Positions 1-9,011 of a DNA stretch of 64,000 nt are shown piece by piece. Both the position numbers and the translations under genes were made by a program. The stretch comes from Bacteroidota bacterium. Its GTDB lineage: Bacteria; Bacteroidota; Bacteroidia; Bacteroidales; F082. Below the pieces are notes generated by a model, which worked only from the letters and a program-made list of their open reading frames with translations, had not been told where the DNA came from and made no database searches. The stretch is from assembly GCA_002686705.1 (NCBI GenBank), contig NYYH01000056.1, forward strand, positions 3,759 through 67,758, in the 5' to 3' direction. Position 1 is the stretch's first letter. Each line of letters starts with the position of its first letter.

Positions 1-304
1 TCAGAAAAGCAGTTTACTCAACATTATTAATGATTTAATTATCAATAGCTGGTTTTAGTTGATATAATTTGTGTCCTCTATTTGTACGTTTTAATATTCT
101 GTCGTTTTCTTCTGATTATTCTTTATTCTGAATTACAAATCTTGTACTTCGTTGATTCTGAACTTACGCTAAAAACCTTAAAAAATGCATGTTTTGTGCA
201 ACCATTCATTGAGCGTCGGTGTCATCCAATTTAAAAATTGAAGGTATTTTAGTAACTTGCCGGAAAAATTTAGCCTACCAGAGTTAGGCAATAATTTATC
301 CTTC
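1..304. other. Leading intergenic region
   Basis: AT-rich sequence before the sigma-factor gene. I see no convincing open reading frame, RNA gene or repeat. It presumably carries the promoter of the sigma-factor operon, but no clear TAnnTTTG box at a sensible distance could be picked out. The region may also hold the 3' flank of a gene outside the window. Confidence 0.4.
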
Positions 305-853
305 ATGCAATTTGATAGTGCCTTCATAGATAGGTTAAAAGAAAATGATTCTAAAGCGCAAAGAGTTTTTTATCAACAACTTGCGCCAAAGATGTATGGT
401 ATTTGTCTTCGATTTGCATTAATTAGTGAAGATGCCGATGATATATTGCAAGATGGCTTTATTAGAGTATTTAAACATATAGGAGATTTTCGTGGAGAGG
501 GATCACTTGAAGGATGGGTGCGACGTACAATAGTAAACACAGCAATAAACTACTATAAAAAGAAAATTAAACAGGGAATCAATACGGACCTAGAATACGT
601 AAAAGGAAAAGTTAAAGAAACAAATAATATTGTTGAGAAAATGGCTGCCGACGAACTTCTCGAACTGATAAATGAATTACCACCCGGATATCGTATGGTC
701 TTTAATTTAAATGTCATTGAAGGATATACACATAAGGAGATAGGCCAAATGCTTGAGATTTCCGAAAATACTTCAAAATCACAACTTTCAAGAGCTCGTA
801 TTTCATTACAAAAGAAAATATTTTCTATTAGAGATAAAGAAAACCTTGGATAA
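305..853 (+). CDS. ECF-type RNA polymerase sigma-70 factor
   Basis: A 182-residue sigma factor that should direct RNA polymerase to a small regulon, probably for envelope stress or surface functions. Region 2 is visible in the first half (SEDADDILQDGFIRVFKHI, then GEGSLEGWVRRTIVNTA). Region 4 is near the C-terminus (LPPGYRMVFNLNVIEGYTHK, then EIGQMLEISENTSKSQLSRA). The frame stays open back to a TTG at 257, but the ATG at 305 gives the usual family start (QFDSAFIDRLKENDSKAQR), so 305 is preferred. Its stop overlaps the start region of the next gene, whose product has an anti-sigma-like N-terminus, so the two probably form a regulatory pair. The regulon is not visible from sequence. Confidence 0.9.
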   Translation: MQFDSAFIDRLKENDSKAQRVFYQQLAPKMYGICLRFALISEDADDILQDGFIRVFKHIGDFRGEGSLEGWVRRTIVNTAINYYKKKIKQGINTDLEYVKGKVKETNNIVEKMAADELLELINELPPGYRMVFNLNVIEGYTHKEIGQMLEISENTSKSQLSRARISLQKKIFSIRDKENLG

Positions 854-2186
854 CAATAATATACATATCGATAAACTTATAAAAGATAAGATTGAACAAT
901 TATCTCCTTCTCCTCCTGATCATATTTGGACAGGAATAGAGAAAGGCATTCATGTGCAAAAAACTAATCAATTTTTTAGGAGACGATGGTTTATTGCAGC
1001 TTCAATATTAATTTTATTTGCTTTAATTACGTCAATATTTTTGTTTAATCCAATATCATTTGAAACATCCGACGACGAAACTCTTCAAATTACAAATAAG
1101 GAGGAAAGCAGCTCTTCAAAAGTTGGTGGACTCGGAGGTTCTTCAGACTCTACTGTGGGAAAGGATAATAACATTGGCATTTCAGATGCAGTTGATACTG
1201 AAGTAGAAAAACATCTAAATGCTGACGAACAACCATCAGATGCAAATATTCCAAATTCGTATGTTGAGATAAAGCCGAAAATTATTCCGAAAAATAAATC
1301 AATTGAGGTTAGCGAACAAGATCTTCAATATGAAACCAACAATAGCCAAGAGATTATTGAAATGAAAAAGGATGATTTATTATTTCCTAGTATCTATAGT
1401 AATGAATATAAACCAGAAGATCATAATATATCACCCCCATTGCCAGATGAACCAGTGATTGAACAAAAAAATAATCTCTCTTTTCCACGATGGAAAACAA
1501 GCTATTATATAACTCCTGAATTATCAATTTCCCATTTCGATTCTGTTGAGATACTTAATTCATATAGTATAAATATTGAACCAACATACTTTCTGAATAA
1601 AAATTGGTTTTTTCGTTTTGGTGCAGGTTTGTCATTCGTTCGCGACAGAGGTTTTGCCAGAATAAGCTACATTACAAACGAATACATGGGCTCTTACGAA
1701 GATGTTTATGATATTACTTTTGATACTATTCTAGGAAATATTAATCCTGTTTTTCACACAAAATCAGTTGAAATTTGGGATTCTATACCTCATATTTCAG
1801 TATCGGGAGTTACCAACAGATACTTTTACTTACAAGTCCCAGCATTATTTGGCTACCAATACAAAAAACCGGGATCGGTAATTAGCTGGTATTTTATGGG
1901 AGGTCCTGCTTTTAATTTGAAAGTTGCAAGTTGGATCGATAATCCTAAACCTGAGGATGAAAATTCTGATATTGTAGACTTGCAAAATAATTTGCCCATA
2001 CGATCAGATATCTACTTCCAGTTATGGCTTGGTGCAGGTATAGAATATGAAATAAATAAAAAAATATCAATTGCTATTGAACCCGGTTACAGATATAATT
2101 TTAAAAGCATTTACAATAATCCATACAATCACACATCTTCATCAGGGTTTACCTTGAGAGTTGGTTTAGTATATTTAATGAAGTAG
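846..2186 (+). CDS. Anti-sigma-like membrane protein with C-terminal beta-barrel domain
   Basis: A protein of about 446 residues, probably starting at the TTG at 846 and overlapping the sigma stop codon by 8 bases. No ATG lies nearby. The frame is open further upstream (ATG at 753), but that part runs inside the sigma gene and looks spurious. From 846 the protein begins with a short acidic/basic cytosolic segment (DKLIKDKIEQLSPSPPDHIW) typical of proteins partnered with Bacteroidota sigma factors. One membrane helix follows at about residues 48-67 after an RRRW patch, then a low-complexity linker of about 150 residues. The C-terminal 230 residues alternate aromatic strands and end in an FTLRVGLVYL-type strand, as in porin-family beta-barrels. 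Inference: an envelope-spanning regulator of the upstream sigma factor. The start codon is less certain than the gene. Confidence 0.75.
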   Translation: MDNNNIHIDKLIKDKIEQLSPSPPDHIWTGIEKGIHVQKTNQFFRRRWFIAASILILFALITSIFLFNPISFETSDDETLQITNKEESSSSKVGGLGGSSDSTVGKDNNIGISDAVDTEVEKHLNADEQPSDANIPNSYVEIKPKIIPKNKSIEVSEQDLQYETNNSQEIIEMKKDDLLFPSIYSNEYKPEDHNISPPLPDEPVIEQKNNLSFPRWKTSYYITPELSISHFDSVEILNSYSINIEPTYFLNKNWFFRFGAGLSFVRDRGFARISYITNEYMGSYEDVYDITFDTILGNINPVFHTKSVEIWDSIPHISVSGVTNRYFYLQVPALFGYQYKKPGSVISWYFMGGPAFNLKVASWIDNPKPEDENSDIVDLQNNLPIRSDIYFQLWLGAGIEYEINKKISIAIEPGYRYNFKSIYNNPYNHTSSSGFTLRVGLVYLMK

Positions 2187-2230
2187 AGCATGAATGATTT
2201 GGGATTAATAAATCAATAAAATATTGAAGA

Positions 2231-3802
2231 ATGAAATTGAATTTAATTAATAAGCATAATTACAGAATTACATCATTACTCATGTTAGTAATATTTGTGA
2301 ATATCTCATATTCATCAAATACTATTAACCATGTTATTATTTCTGGCCAGGTTACAAACCTGGAATATGGTAACCCGGTTGAAGGACACACGATTTATAT
2401 AAAAAGCGATTCCACTCAAACCGGACGTAGTCGTTATAGCAAGGTTTTGAAAACTAATATTGAAGGTTACTACTATGATACTATTGCAACAACCGAAGAT
2501 AATGGATCGTTAATCATTTATACTTACGATCATTTTGGAGTTTCTTGTGATACAACTGTCTATTTTCGATTTATCGATAGAGGCAAAAGTGTAATTATTG
2601 CAGATTTTGCAATTTATCTTCCATATCAAGCCGAGGAGCTTCAGGCAAGATTTAAATATTTTCAAAAATCGGGTAGAGATAGAAATCAATTCAAATTTAT
2701 AGATCAAACAAATCATAAGTATTTAGTTGGCTGGCAATGGGATTTTGGAGATGGTACAACCTCCAATCTTCAAAATCCAACACATTCATATCAATCGTAC
2801 GGACTTTTTAAAATCAAGTTTACTGTTACAGCAATAGTTAACAATATACCAATAAAAAGCACAATTACAAAGCAATTGTATATAGGCGAAACGGAATATT
2901 ACCATTTAGGGGGTCATGTATTTTCAGAGTATTTCCCGATTGATGATGGTCGTGCTTATTTATACATGATCGATTCGTTAAACCGATATACAAGTATCGA
3001 CACTATGACTTTTGACACTTTAGGATATTATTATTTTTTTCATATTCCAAAGGGTGATTACGTTGTAAAAGTTGAACCCACCTACGAATCAGAATATTAT
3101 GGAAAACTAATGCCGACATATTTCGGCGACAAACCTTTTTGGGAAGAGGCTGAAACAATACATTTAAAACATACGAACTGGGAATGTAACATCAAACTTA
3201 TGGAACCGAACGGTATATTTGATGGAGAAGGTGGTTTGGGCGGCAAGGTTGAATATATAAACTTACCTCATTCATATCAGGAGTTATTTGTAGAAGGAGT
3301 ACATATATACCTGTTTGATGACTCAAATAACTTGTTAACCTGTAAGTATTCAGATAGTAGTGGAGATTTTAGTTTTGACTTTATAGAATTAAATACTTAT
3401 TGGCTTTATCCTGAAATAGCAGGTGTACATGCTGAGAAAATAAGGATGGAACTTACCCCCGAAATACCAATTATTAGTGACATTGAAATACTTATTGATG
3501 TTTATGGCATTGATTACATATTTCCAGGAGGAGAAATAGATTCTGATGAGATTGTGGGATTACCATACCCAAATCCTGTATCCGGAACTCTTAGTCTTCC
3601 AGTTTACTCAATGCCGGGAAGTAAATTAGCAATAGATATTTTTGATATGTATGGGAATAAAATCTTTTCTAAACAGGTTGATTTAATGACTAATCATAGC
3701 AACTATCAGGTATCAACAGCAAACATTAAATCCGGCACTTATATTATACGTGCAGTCGTGAATGAAAAAACCTATAACAAGGTTTTCATTGTAGCAAGGT
3801 AA
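2231..3802 (+). CDS. Secreted PKD-domain protein with T9SS sorting domain
   Basis: A 523-residue exported protein. The N-terminus has a signal peptide (hydrophobic LLMLVIFVNISYSS). It is followed by a CarboxypepD_reg-like beta-sandwich (ISGQVTNLEYGNPVEGHTIY). A PKD domain lies around residues 165-201 (WQWDFGDGTTS, then NPTHSYQSYGLFKIKFTVTA). Two more carboxypeptidase-regulatory-like segments follow. The end, from about residue 446 (PYPNPVSGTLSL to KVFIVAR), is a type A T9SS sorting domain, so the mature protein should be released or anchored at the cell surface. No catalytic motif is visible. The 44-base gap from the putative anti-sigma gene would allow cotranscription, making this a plausible target or partner of the sigma system. 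The substrate or ligand is unknown. Confidence 0.85.
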   Translation: MKLNLINKHNYRITSLLMLVIFVNISYSSNTINHVIISGQVTNLEYGNPVEGHTIYIKSDSTQTGRSRYSKVLKTNIEGYYYDTIATTEDNGSLIIYTYDHFGVSCDTTVYFRFIDRGKSVIIADFAIYLPYQAEELQARFKYFQKSGRDRNQFKFIDQTNHKYLVGWQWDFGDGTTSNLQNPTHSYQSYGLFKIKFTVTAIVNNIPIKSTITKQLYIGETEYYHLGGHVFSEYFPIDDGRAYLYMIDSLNRYTSIDTMTFDTLGYYYFFHIPKGDYVVKVEPTYESEYYGKLMPTYFGDKPFWEEAETIHLKHTNWECNIKLMEPNGIFDGEGGLGGKVEYINLPHSYQELFVEGVHIYLFDDSNNLLTCKYSDSSGDFSFDFIELNTYWLYPEIAGVHAEKIRMELTPEIPIISDIEILIDVYGIDYIFPGGEIDSDEIVGLPYPNPVSGTLSLPVYSMPGSKLAIDIFDMYGNKIFSKQVDLMTNHSNYQVSTANIKSGTYIIRAVVNEKTYNKVFIVAR

Positions 3803-3834
3803 ATTTTAGTGAACTAGTGGTAGTCAATTAACAA

Positions 3835-4129
3835 CTACCCATCATTAGGTGTTTCATCAACATGTTGCGAAAGATAATCTCCCAATATTTTGATCATATT
3901 GCTTTCAATTTCAGCTATTCGTTCAATTTCAAAAGCTGGTAAGCTCTCCTCTGAGATTGTATCAAAATATTGCCTCTGTCTTAACCATTATGTTTTTCAT
4001 TTCAGTCATAACAGTTGTAAACTTCTTGTTTACGGTGAACTTAAACGAAGTACGTAAGTAGTGTTTAAAAATAGTAACTATTTCTCCGGAACTCACACCT
4101 ACAGGGATTTTATTATTGCTCTTATTCAA
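3835..4129 (-). pseudogene. Frameshifted remnant of an unidentified gene
   Basis: Reading the minus strand gives two abutting coding-like segments in different frames. The first runs from about 4129 (NKIPVGVSSGEIVTIFKHYL) to about 3980 (MTEMKNIMVKTE). The second runs from about 3980 (RQYFDTISEESLPAFEIERI) to a TAG at 3835-3837. Both have ordinary amino-acid composition and charge patterning. They join smoothly with a single frameshift near 3965-3990, where each frame alone hits a stop. No start codon is found and upstream frames are closed, so this looks like the decayed 3' end of a gene of at least about 95 codons. I do not recognise the family. Confidence 0.4.
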
Positions 4130-4359
4130 TCACACTAACTACAAATTTATAAAACCGTATTATTAATTTATCAGTGTTATTTATTGTGAATTTTATTGGC
4201 GATGGTATACAATCGTTTTATGGGTAATTAGTTTTGCAGTAAAGGTAGTAAAGTTTGATAGCTAATTACTACTCAAATTCATCAATAATAATTATCCTTC
4301 ACAAGAAATGGTATAACATTCTTTTTTGTACAACTTAATATGTTTCATTGATAATTAAA

Positions 4360-4367
4360 TACTTTTG
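4360..4367 (+). promoter_or_regulatory. Putative -7 promoter box for the rbfA operon
   Basis: TACTTTTG matches the Bacteroidota -7 consensus TAnnTTTG. It lies only 4 bases before the rbfA ATG at 4372, so a transcript starting at the normal distance would have almost no leader. No good -33 TTTG is seen at 17-20 bases upstream. Confidence 0.3.
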
Positions 4368-4371
4368 CAGA

Positions 4372-4710
4372 ATGGAAACAATACGTCAGGAAAGAATAAA
4401 CATTTTATTACAAAAGGATTTGGGCGAAATATTTCAGGTTGAATTAAGACATGTGTCACGAGGTGCAATGGTAACTGTTACGAAAGTTAAAGTTACTCCT
4501 GATTTATCCATGGCGAAAGTATACCTGAGCCTTTTTGCTACATCTGACAAAGATGAACTCCTAAAAAAAATCCGCAGTCACTCGAAAGAAATAAGAGGAA
4601 AACTGGGTTCCAGGGTTCGCAACCAACTACGTATTGTCCCTGATTTGAGTTTCTATATTGACGACTCTCTGGACTACATTGAAAATATTGAAAATCTACT
4701 AAATGAATAA
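4372..4710 (+). CDS. rbfA: 30S ribosome-binding factor A
   Basis: A 112-residue RbfA, the KH-type factor that binds the 30S subunit during late maturation of the 16S rRNA 5' end, needed especially in the cold. The match covers the whole family: N-terminal METIRQERINILLQKDLGEI, the conserved VTVTKVKVTPDLSMAKVYLS strand pair, and the C-terminal RVRNQLRIVPDLSFYIDDSL. A TTG at 4348 extends the frame, but the ATG at 4372 gives the standard family start. It is the first gene of a same-strand group continuing into a methyltransferase, a membrane phosphotransferase and a LolC/E-type permease. Confidence 0.95.
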   Translation: METIRQERINILLQKDLGEIFQVELRHVSRGAMVTVTKVKVTPDLSMAKVYLSLFATSDKDELLKKIRSHSKEIRGKLGSRVRNQLRIVPDLSFYIDDSLDYIENIENLLNE

Positions 4711-4792
4711 TTAAATGTTCTCGTGGTTGAATATAAATATACTTAATCAAGTATTCATGCAATCGCTCATTTAATCATTCAATAATACTAAT

Positions 4793-5623
4793 ATGCAATA
4801 CGATCCAATAAAACTAAAACTTGGCTTATTCTTTAATATGTCACCTATACTCCGTAAGATTTTTTATCGGCTGCTAGACATATTGTTACTTCGCTCTTGG
4901 TATATTAGAAAAGAAATAAGAATATGGGAGAAAGAGATATCAGGAAAACAAAACATACTTGATGCCGGTTCTGGATTTGGTCAGTACGATTTTTATCTTG
5001 CATCTAGAAATAGCAATTGGAATATAAGAGGATTAGATGTTAAACAAGAACAAGTCGACGATTGTAATGCGTTTTTCAACAAAATAGGATTGAATAACGC
5101 TTCATTTGATCATGGAGATTTAACAAAGTTAAATGAAGAAAGTGCATATAATTTGGTAATATGTGTTGATGTGATGGAGCATATTGAAGAGGATGAAATT
5201 GTTTTTGAGAACTTCCAGAAAGCATTAGTAGATGGTGGTATGCTATTAGTATCAACTCCATCAGATAAAGGAGGTTCTGATGTTCATCATGAACACCACC
5301 ACTCACATGAAGATGGTGGTAGTCAGTCATTTATTGATGAACATGTACGAGATGGATATGGCGTTGATGAAATTTCTGAAAAGATGAAAAAGGCAGGATT
5401 CTCACGCAGTGAAGTTTATTACCAGTACGGTAAACCAGGCAAACTAGCCTGGAAACTAAGCATGAAATTTCCAATACTTATGCTGAATACCTCTTATTTT
5501 ATGTTCATTGTTCTTCCTATTTACTATCTAATAACATTTCCTTTTGTACTACTGTTAAACTGGTTAGATTTGAAGCAGTTACACAGTAGCGGAACCGGTA
5601 TTGTGGCAAAAGCCTGGAAATAA
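4793..5623 (+). CDS. SAM-dependent methyltransferase with His-rich insert and C-terminal membrane segment
   Basis: A 276-residue class I methyltransferase. SAM motif I is ILDAGSGFGQYDFYLASR (about residues 60-78), followed by the acidic motif II (IRGLDVKQEQVDD) and a motif IV-like VICVDVMEH. After STPSDKGGSDV comes a His-rich stretch (HHEHHHSHEDGG, about residues 163-175), inserted before the conserved-looking FIDEHVRDGYG block. Residues of about 220-260 are strongly hydrophobic, so the enzyme is probably held at the inner membrane and may act on a lipid or membrane-bound substrate. It ends one base before the ATG of the next gene, so the two are cotranscribed. The substrate is unknown, and the His-rich loop could bind Zn or Ni. 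Confidence 0.8.
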   Translation: MQYDPIKLKLGLFFNMSPILRKIFYRLLDILLLRSWYIRKEIRIWEKEISGKQNILDAGSGFGQYDFYLASRNSNWNIRGLDVKQEQVDDCNAFFNKIGLNNASFDHGDLTKLNEESAYNLVICVDVMEHIEEDEIVFENFQKALVDGGMLLVSTPSDKGGSDVHHEHHHSHEDGGSQSFIDEHVRDGYGVDEISEKMKKAGFSRSEVYYQYGKPGKLAWKLSMKFPILMLNTSYFMFIVLPIYYLITFPFVLLLNWLDLKQLHSSGTGIVAKAWK

Positions 5624-5624
5624 T

Positions 5625-7640
5625 ATGCATTCTTATATTTATAATATAATACTGCTTATTAAAAGGTTACTTTTAGCTTTATTCCTTTTTTTTATAGGCA
5701 GACTTTTCTTTTACATCTATAATTTCGGGTTGTTTGCTGATATTGAATTTTGGCAACTAGCAAAAATATTTTTTGTTGGAATTAGATTCGATGTTTCTGT
5801 GTTATGCTATTTTAACCTATTGTTTATACTGGTTCATATAATTCCAATAGGTAGATTTATTGCACTTCGACCGATACAATTATTTCTGAAGATATATTTC
5901 ATTGTCATTAATAGTATTCTTCTATTTAGTAATCTTAGTGATTCTATTTATTTTCATTTTGTGCAAAAAAGGTCAACATCGGATATTTTTAAATTTATTT
6001 TTCTTAGTGATGATGTACCTACTTTGCTTCCTGGTTTTATAAAAGATTATTGGTTTGTAGGAATTGTGTGGATGATAATATTAATTCTTACTTGGATTAT
6101 CTACCCAAAATTCAATAAAAATAGATTTGATGAAATTGTTATTGCTGACAAGAAGCCTTTTACGACAAAGCCTCTGTCGTTAAAAAAGAAAAAAGTATTA
6201 CAGTTAGTTTATAAGTTAATTATAATGGTAGTGATTATCGGCTTGTCGTTAGTTGGAGCCCGTGGCGGACTTCAGCTAAAACCATTATCAATAATTGATG
6301 CGTCAAAACATGTAAGTGTTTCGCAAATGCCATTGGTGCTTAATTCTGTTTTCACGGTAATGACAACATTCGGACATGATGAACTAACTGAAAAGAAATA
6401 TTTTAGCGAAAAACAATGCCAAGAAATATATCCTGTTGTACACAATTTTGAGAACAAGAATAAGGAGTTAAATAAGAAAAATATAGTTGTACTTCTTTTA
6501 GAAAGCTTTTCTAAAGAATATGTTGGTTCTTTAAATGCATACAAAGGCTACACTCCATTTCTCGACTCTCTGATGCAACATTCTTTAGTAATAGAAAATG
6601 CGTATGCAAATGGTTTAAGATCAATTGATGCTATACCGGCTATTGTAATTGGGGTTCCATCCTTAATGGATGATCCTTTTATTACATCTGTTTACAATAC
6701 AAACAAAACTAACAGCCTCGCAATTATGCTTAAGGAAAAAGGTTATTACACTGCTTTTTTTCATGGTGGTACTAATGGAACAATGAATTTCGATGGATTT
6801 GCTGCTTATGCCGGATTTGATGATTATTATGGACGTTTTGAATATAATAACGATGATGATTACGATAGCTATTGGGGAATATATGATGAACCTTTTTTAC
6901 AATATTTTGCTCAGAAATTAAACTCATTTGAGCAACCATTTTTTGCTTTTGATTTTACGCTTAGCTCACATTATCCTTACAACATTCCTGAAAAGCATAA
7001 AGAAAAATTTCTTGAAGGTCCCATGAAAATTCATAAAGTAGTAAAATATACTGATTTTGCCTTGATGAAGTTTTTCAACACTGCAAAAAAAATGCCTTGG
7101 TATACTAACACTTTATTTATAATTGTTGCCGACCATCCTGCTCAATCAGTAATTCCTTCAAATAAAAATGATGTTGAAGAATTAGGACATATATTGAACA
7201 ATGATTTAATGAGCTATTACAAAAACACGTCAGGGCGTTATGCTATTCCAATGTTGTTTTATAGCCCTGGCGACAGTTTGTTTACAGGTAATTACAGTGG
7301 AACAGTTCAACAAACAGACATTTTTTCAACCATACTTGATTATCTGAATTACAGTGAACCAGTTGTTGCTTTCGGAGCAAGCATTCTAAATGATAGCTCG
7401 CATCGAATTGCGTTACAATATGTTAACGGACTCTATCAAATAACTTCGGGAAAGTACAGCCTTCTTTTCGATGGCGATTTTAGTACATCATTGTATAATA
7501 ATGATGAAGACCCACAGCATAAGCAAAACCTTATTAAAACTGAAACCGTTATCGCAGATAGTTTAGAAACAACTGTGAAGGCCATCCTGCAGCAATATCT
7601 TACCAGAATGATCAATAATGACTTGAAAATTAAAAACTAA
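5625..7640 (+). CDS. LTA-synthase-like sulfatase-domain membrane protein
   Basis: A 671-residue inner-membrane enzyme of the LtaS / phosphoglycerol transferase / alkaline phosphatase superfamily. About five membrane helices occupy the first 220 residues. The periplasmic catalytic domain begins near KKNIVVLLLESFSKEYVGSL, with metal-ligand Asp/Glu positions as in sulfatases. The nucleophile region is NGLRSIDAIPAIVIGVPS, with Ser in place of the Thr used by LtaS. Later motifs are FFHGGTNGTMNFDGF and IIVADHPAQS. The ATG at 5625 is preferred over an upstream in-frame start because it follows the methyltransferase stop by one base. In the family these enzymes transfer phosphoglycerol or phosphoethanolamine head groups; the substrate here is not determinable. 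Tight coupling to the methyltransferase suggests a shared lipid or glycan target. Confidence 0.85.
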   Translation: MHSYIYNIILLIKRLLLALFLFFIGRLFFYIYNFGLFADIEFWQLAKIFFVGIRFDVSVLCYFNLLFILVHIIPIGRFIALRPIQLFLKIYFIVINSILLFSNLSDSIYFHFVQKRSTSDIFKFIFLSDDVPTLLPGFIKDYWFVGIVWMIILILTWIIYPKFNKNRFDEIVIADKKPFTTKPLSLKKKKVLQLVYKLIIMVVIIGLSLVGARGGLQLKPLSIIDASKHVSVSQMPLVLNSVFTVMTTFGHDELTEKKYFSEKQCQEIYPVVHNFENKNKELNKKNIVVLLLESFSKEYVGSLNAYKGYTPFLDSLMQHSLVIENAYANGLRSIDAIPAIVIGVPSLMDDPFITSVYNTNKTNSLAIMLKEKGYYTAFFHGGTNGTMNFDGFAAYAGFDDYYGRFEYNNDDDYDSYWGIYDEPFLQYFAQKLNSFEQPFFAFDFTLSSHYPYNIPEKHKEKFLEGPMKIHKVVKYTDFALMKFFNTAKKMPWYTNTLFIIVADHPAQSVIPSNKNDVEELGHILNNDLMSYYKNTSGRYAIPMLFYSPGDSLFTGNYSGTVQQTDIFSTILDYLNYSEPVVAFGASILNDSSHRIALQYVNGLYQITSGKYSLLFDGDFSTSLYNNDEDPQHKQNLIKTETVIADSLETTVKAILQQYLTRMINNDLKIKN

Positions 7641-7697
7641 TCTTAAAATTTATCGGATATTTGTAATTAGTTAGTCTTTGCAAAACAAAAACAACTT

Positions 7698-8927
7698 ATG
7701 CGACTTTCATTTTTTATAGCAAAACGATATTTAATTTCGAAAAAGTCGCATAATCTGATAAATATAATTTCAATTATTTCAGTTGTTGGATTATCAGTTG
7801 GCACAATAGCACTTATTGTTGTACTATCTGTTTTTAATGGCTTTGAAGATGTGATAAAGTCGCTTTATTTCACTTTCAATGCGGACTTACAAATTACTGC
7901 CCAACAAGGTAAAACCTTTAACTATTCCAAATTCCCTTATGAAAAAATTATTGATATACAGGGAGTTAGTGGAGTATCTCAAGTAGTAGAAGAAGATGCT
8001 TTATTCAAATATATGGATAAACAACATATTGCAAGGATAAAGGGAGTTTCTGATAATTTTATCGAATTATCCAGAATAGATACAATGATTGTTAACGGGT
8101 CTTTTATTCTTCAAGAAGGAAAATCGGAATTCGCTGTTGTTGGTTCTGGTATAGCATGGTATCTAGATGTCTATCCACAAAATATTTCAAATTTGCTATC
8201 TATTTATGTGCCTCGGCGAGGAAATGCTTCTTCCTTTAATTTTGAAAATGCCTTTAACAGTAGAGCAGTTCATCCGTCAGGTGTTTTCTCAATACAACAA
8301 GAATTTGATGAAAAATATGTTTTTGTTCCAATGCACTTTGCTCGTGAATTACTTGAATATACTGATGAGGTTACCAGCGTTGAAATAAGATATAAACCAG
8401 GGGTTGATGAAGATAAAATGCAAAGTAATGTTCAGTCAATTTTAGGAAATGATTATGTTGTTAAAAACCGGTTTCAACAAAATGATGCTCTATTTAAGAT
8501 TTTACGGTCTGAAAAAACAGCTATATTCCTGATTCTGATTTTTATACTTATTCTGTCATCTTTTAATATGATTGGGTCACTTTCAATTCTGATCATAGAA
8601 AAAAATAAAGATATTGGAATATTGGCAAGTATGGGTGCCGATTTGAAACTTATTAAAACAATATTCTTTACAGAAGGAATGTTAATAAGTTTCATAAGCA
8701 GTATTATTGGCTTAGTAATTGGGTTTGCAATTTTATTCATTCAAGAAAATTATGGACTACTGCAGCTTAGTGGAGGTGATGGTGCTTTTGTAATTTCAGC
8801 CTATCCGGTGAAAATGCACTTATTAGATTTTATATCTGTATTTGGTACTGTCATGGTAATTGGTATTTTTGCTACTATATATCCTGTAATGTATCTTACG
8901 AAAGAAAGCTCGACAATAAAAAAATGA
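7698..8927 (+). CDS. LolC/LolE-type ABC transporter permease
   Basis: A 409-residue FtsX-like/MacB-type permease of the lipoprotein-releasing family. One N-terminal membrane helix follows the typical FFIAKRYLISKKSHNLINII start. A periplasmic domain of about 220 residues follows, then three C-terminal helices with the conserved FNMIGSLSILIIEKNKDIGI and LASMGADLKLIKTIFFTEGM regions. In Bacteroidota such permeases extract lipoproteins from the inner membrane together with a LolD ATPase, which is not encoded nearby. It is the last gene of the rbfA-led group, 57 bases after the phosphotransferase. No disruption is seen. Confidence 0.88.
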   Translation: MRLSFFIAKRYLISKKSHNLINIISIISVVGLSVGTIALIVVLSVFNGFEDVIKSLYFTFNADLQITAQQGKTFNYSKFPYEKIIDIQGVSGVSQVVEEDALFKYMDKQHIARIKGVSDNFIELSRIDTMIVNGSFILQEGKSEFAVVGSGIAWYLDVYPQNISNLLSIYVPRRGNASSFNFENAFNSRAVHPSGVFSIQQEFDEKYVFVPMHFARELLEYTDEVTSVEIRYKPGVDEDKMQSNVQSILGNDYVVKNRFQQNDALFKILRSEKTAIFLILIFILILSSFNMIGSLSILIIEKNKDIGILASMGADLKLIKTIFFTEGMLISFISSIIGLVIGFAILFIQENYGLLQLSGGDGAFVISAYPVKMHLLDFISVFGTVMVIGIFATIYPVMYLTKESSTIKK

Positions 8928-9011
8928 AAACTAAAAAAGTTCTAGTGTCAGCAAACTTCATCTTAACTTATTGTGTCACATATATTAAACATTATCTTAA
9001 AAATAAACCAA

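Noticed and set aside
753..845. Upstream ATG extension of the anti-sigma-like gene inside the sigma gene
   Set aside because: The extra 31 residues are an out-of-frame reading of conserved sigma region 4 and look non-native; the TTG at 846 gives a family-like start.
8973..9011. Upstream in-frame start of the C25 protease
   Set aside because: It would place charged and polar residues before a clean signal peptide that starts at 9012.
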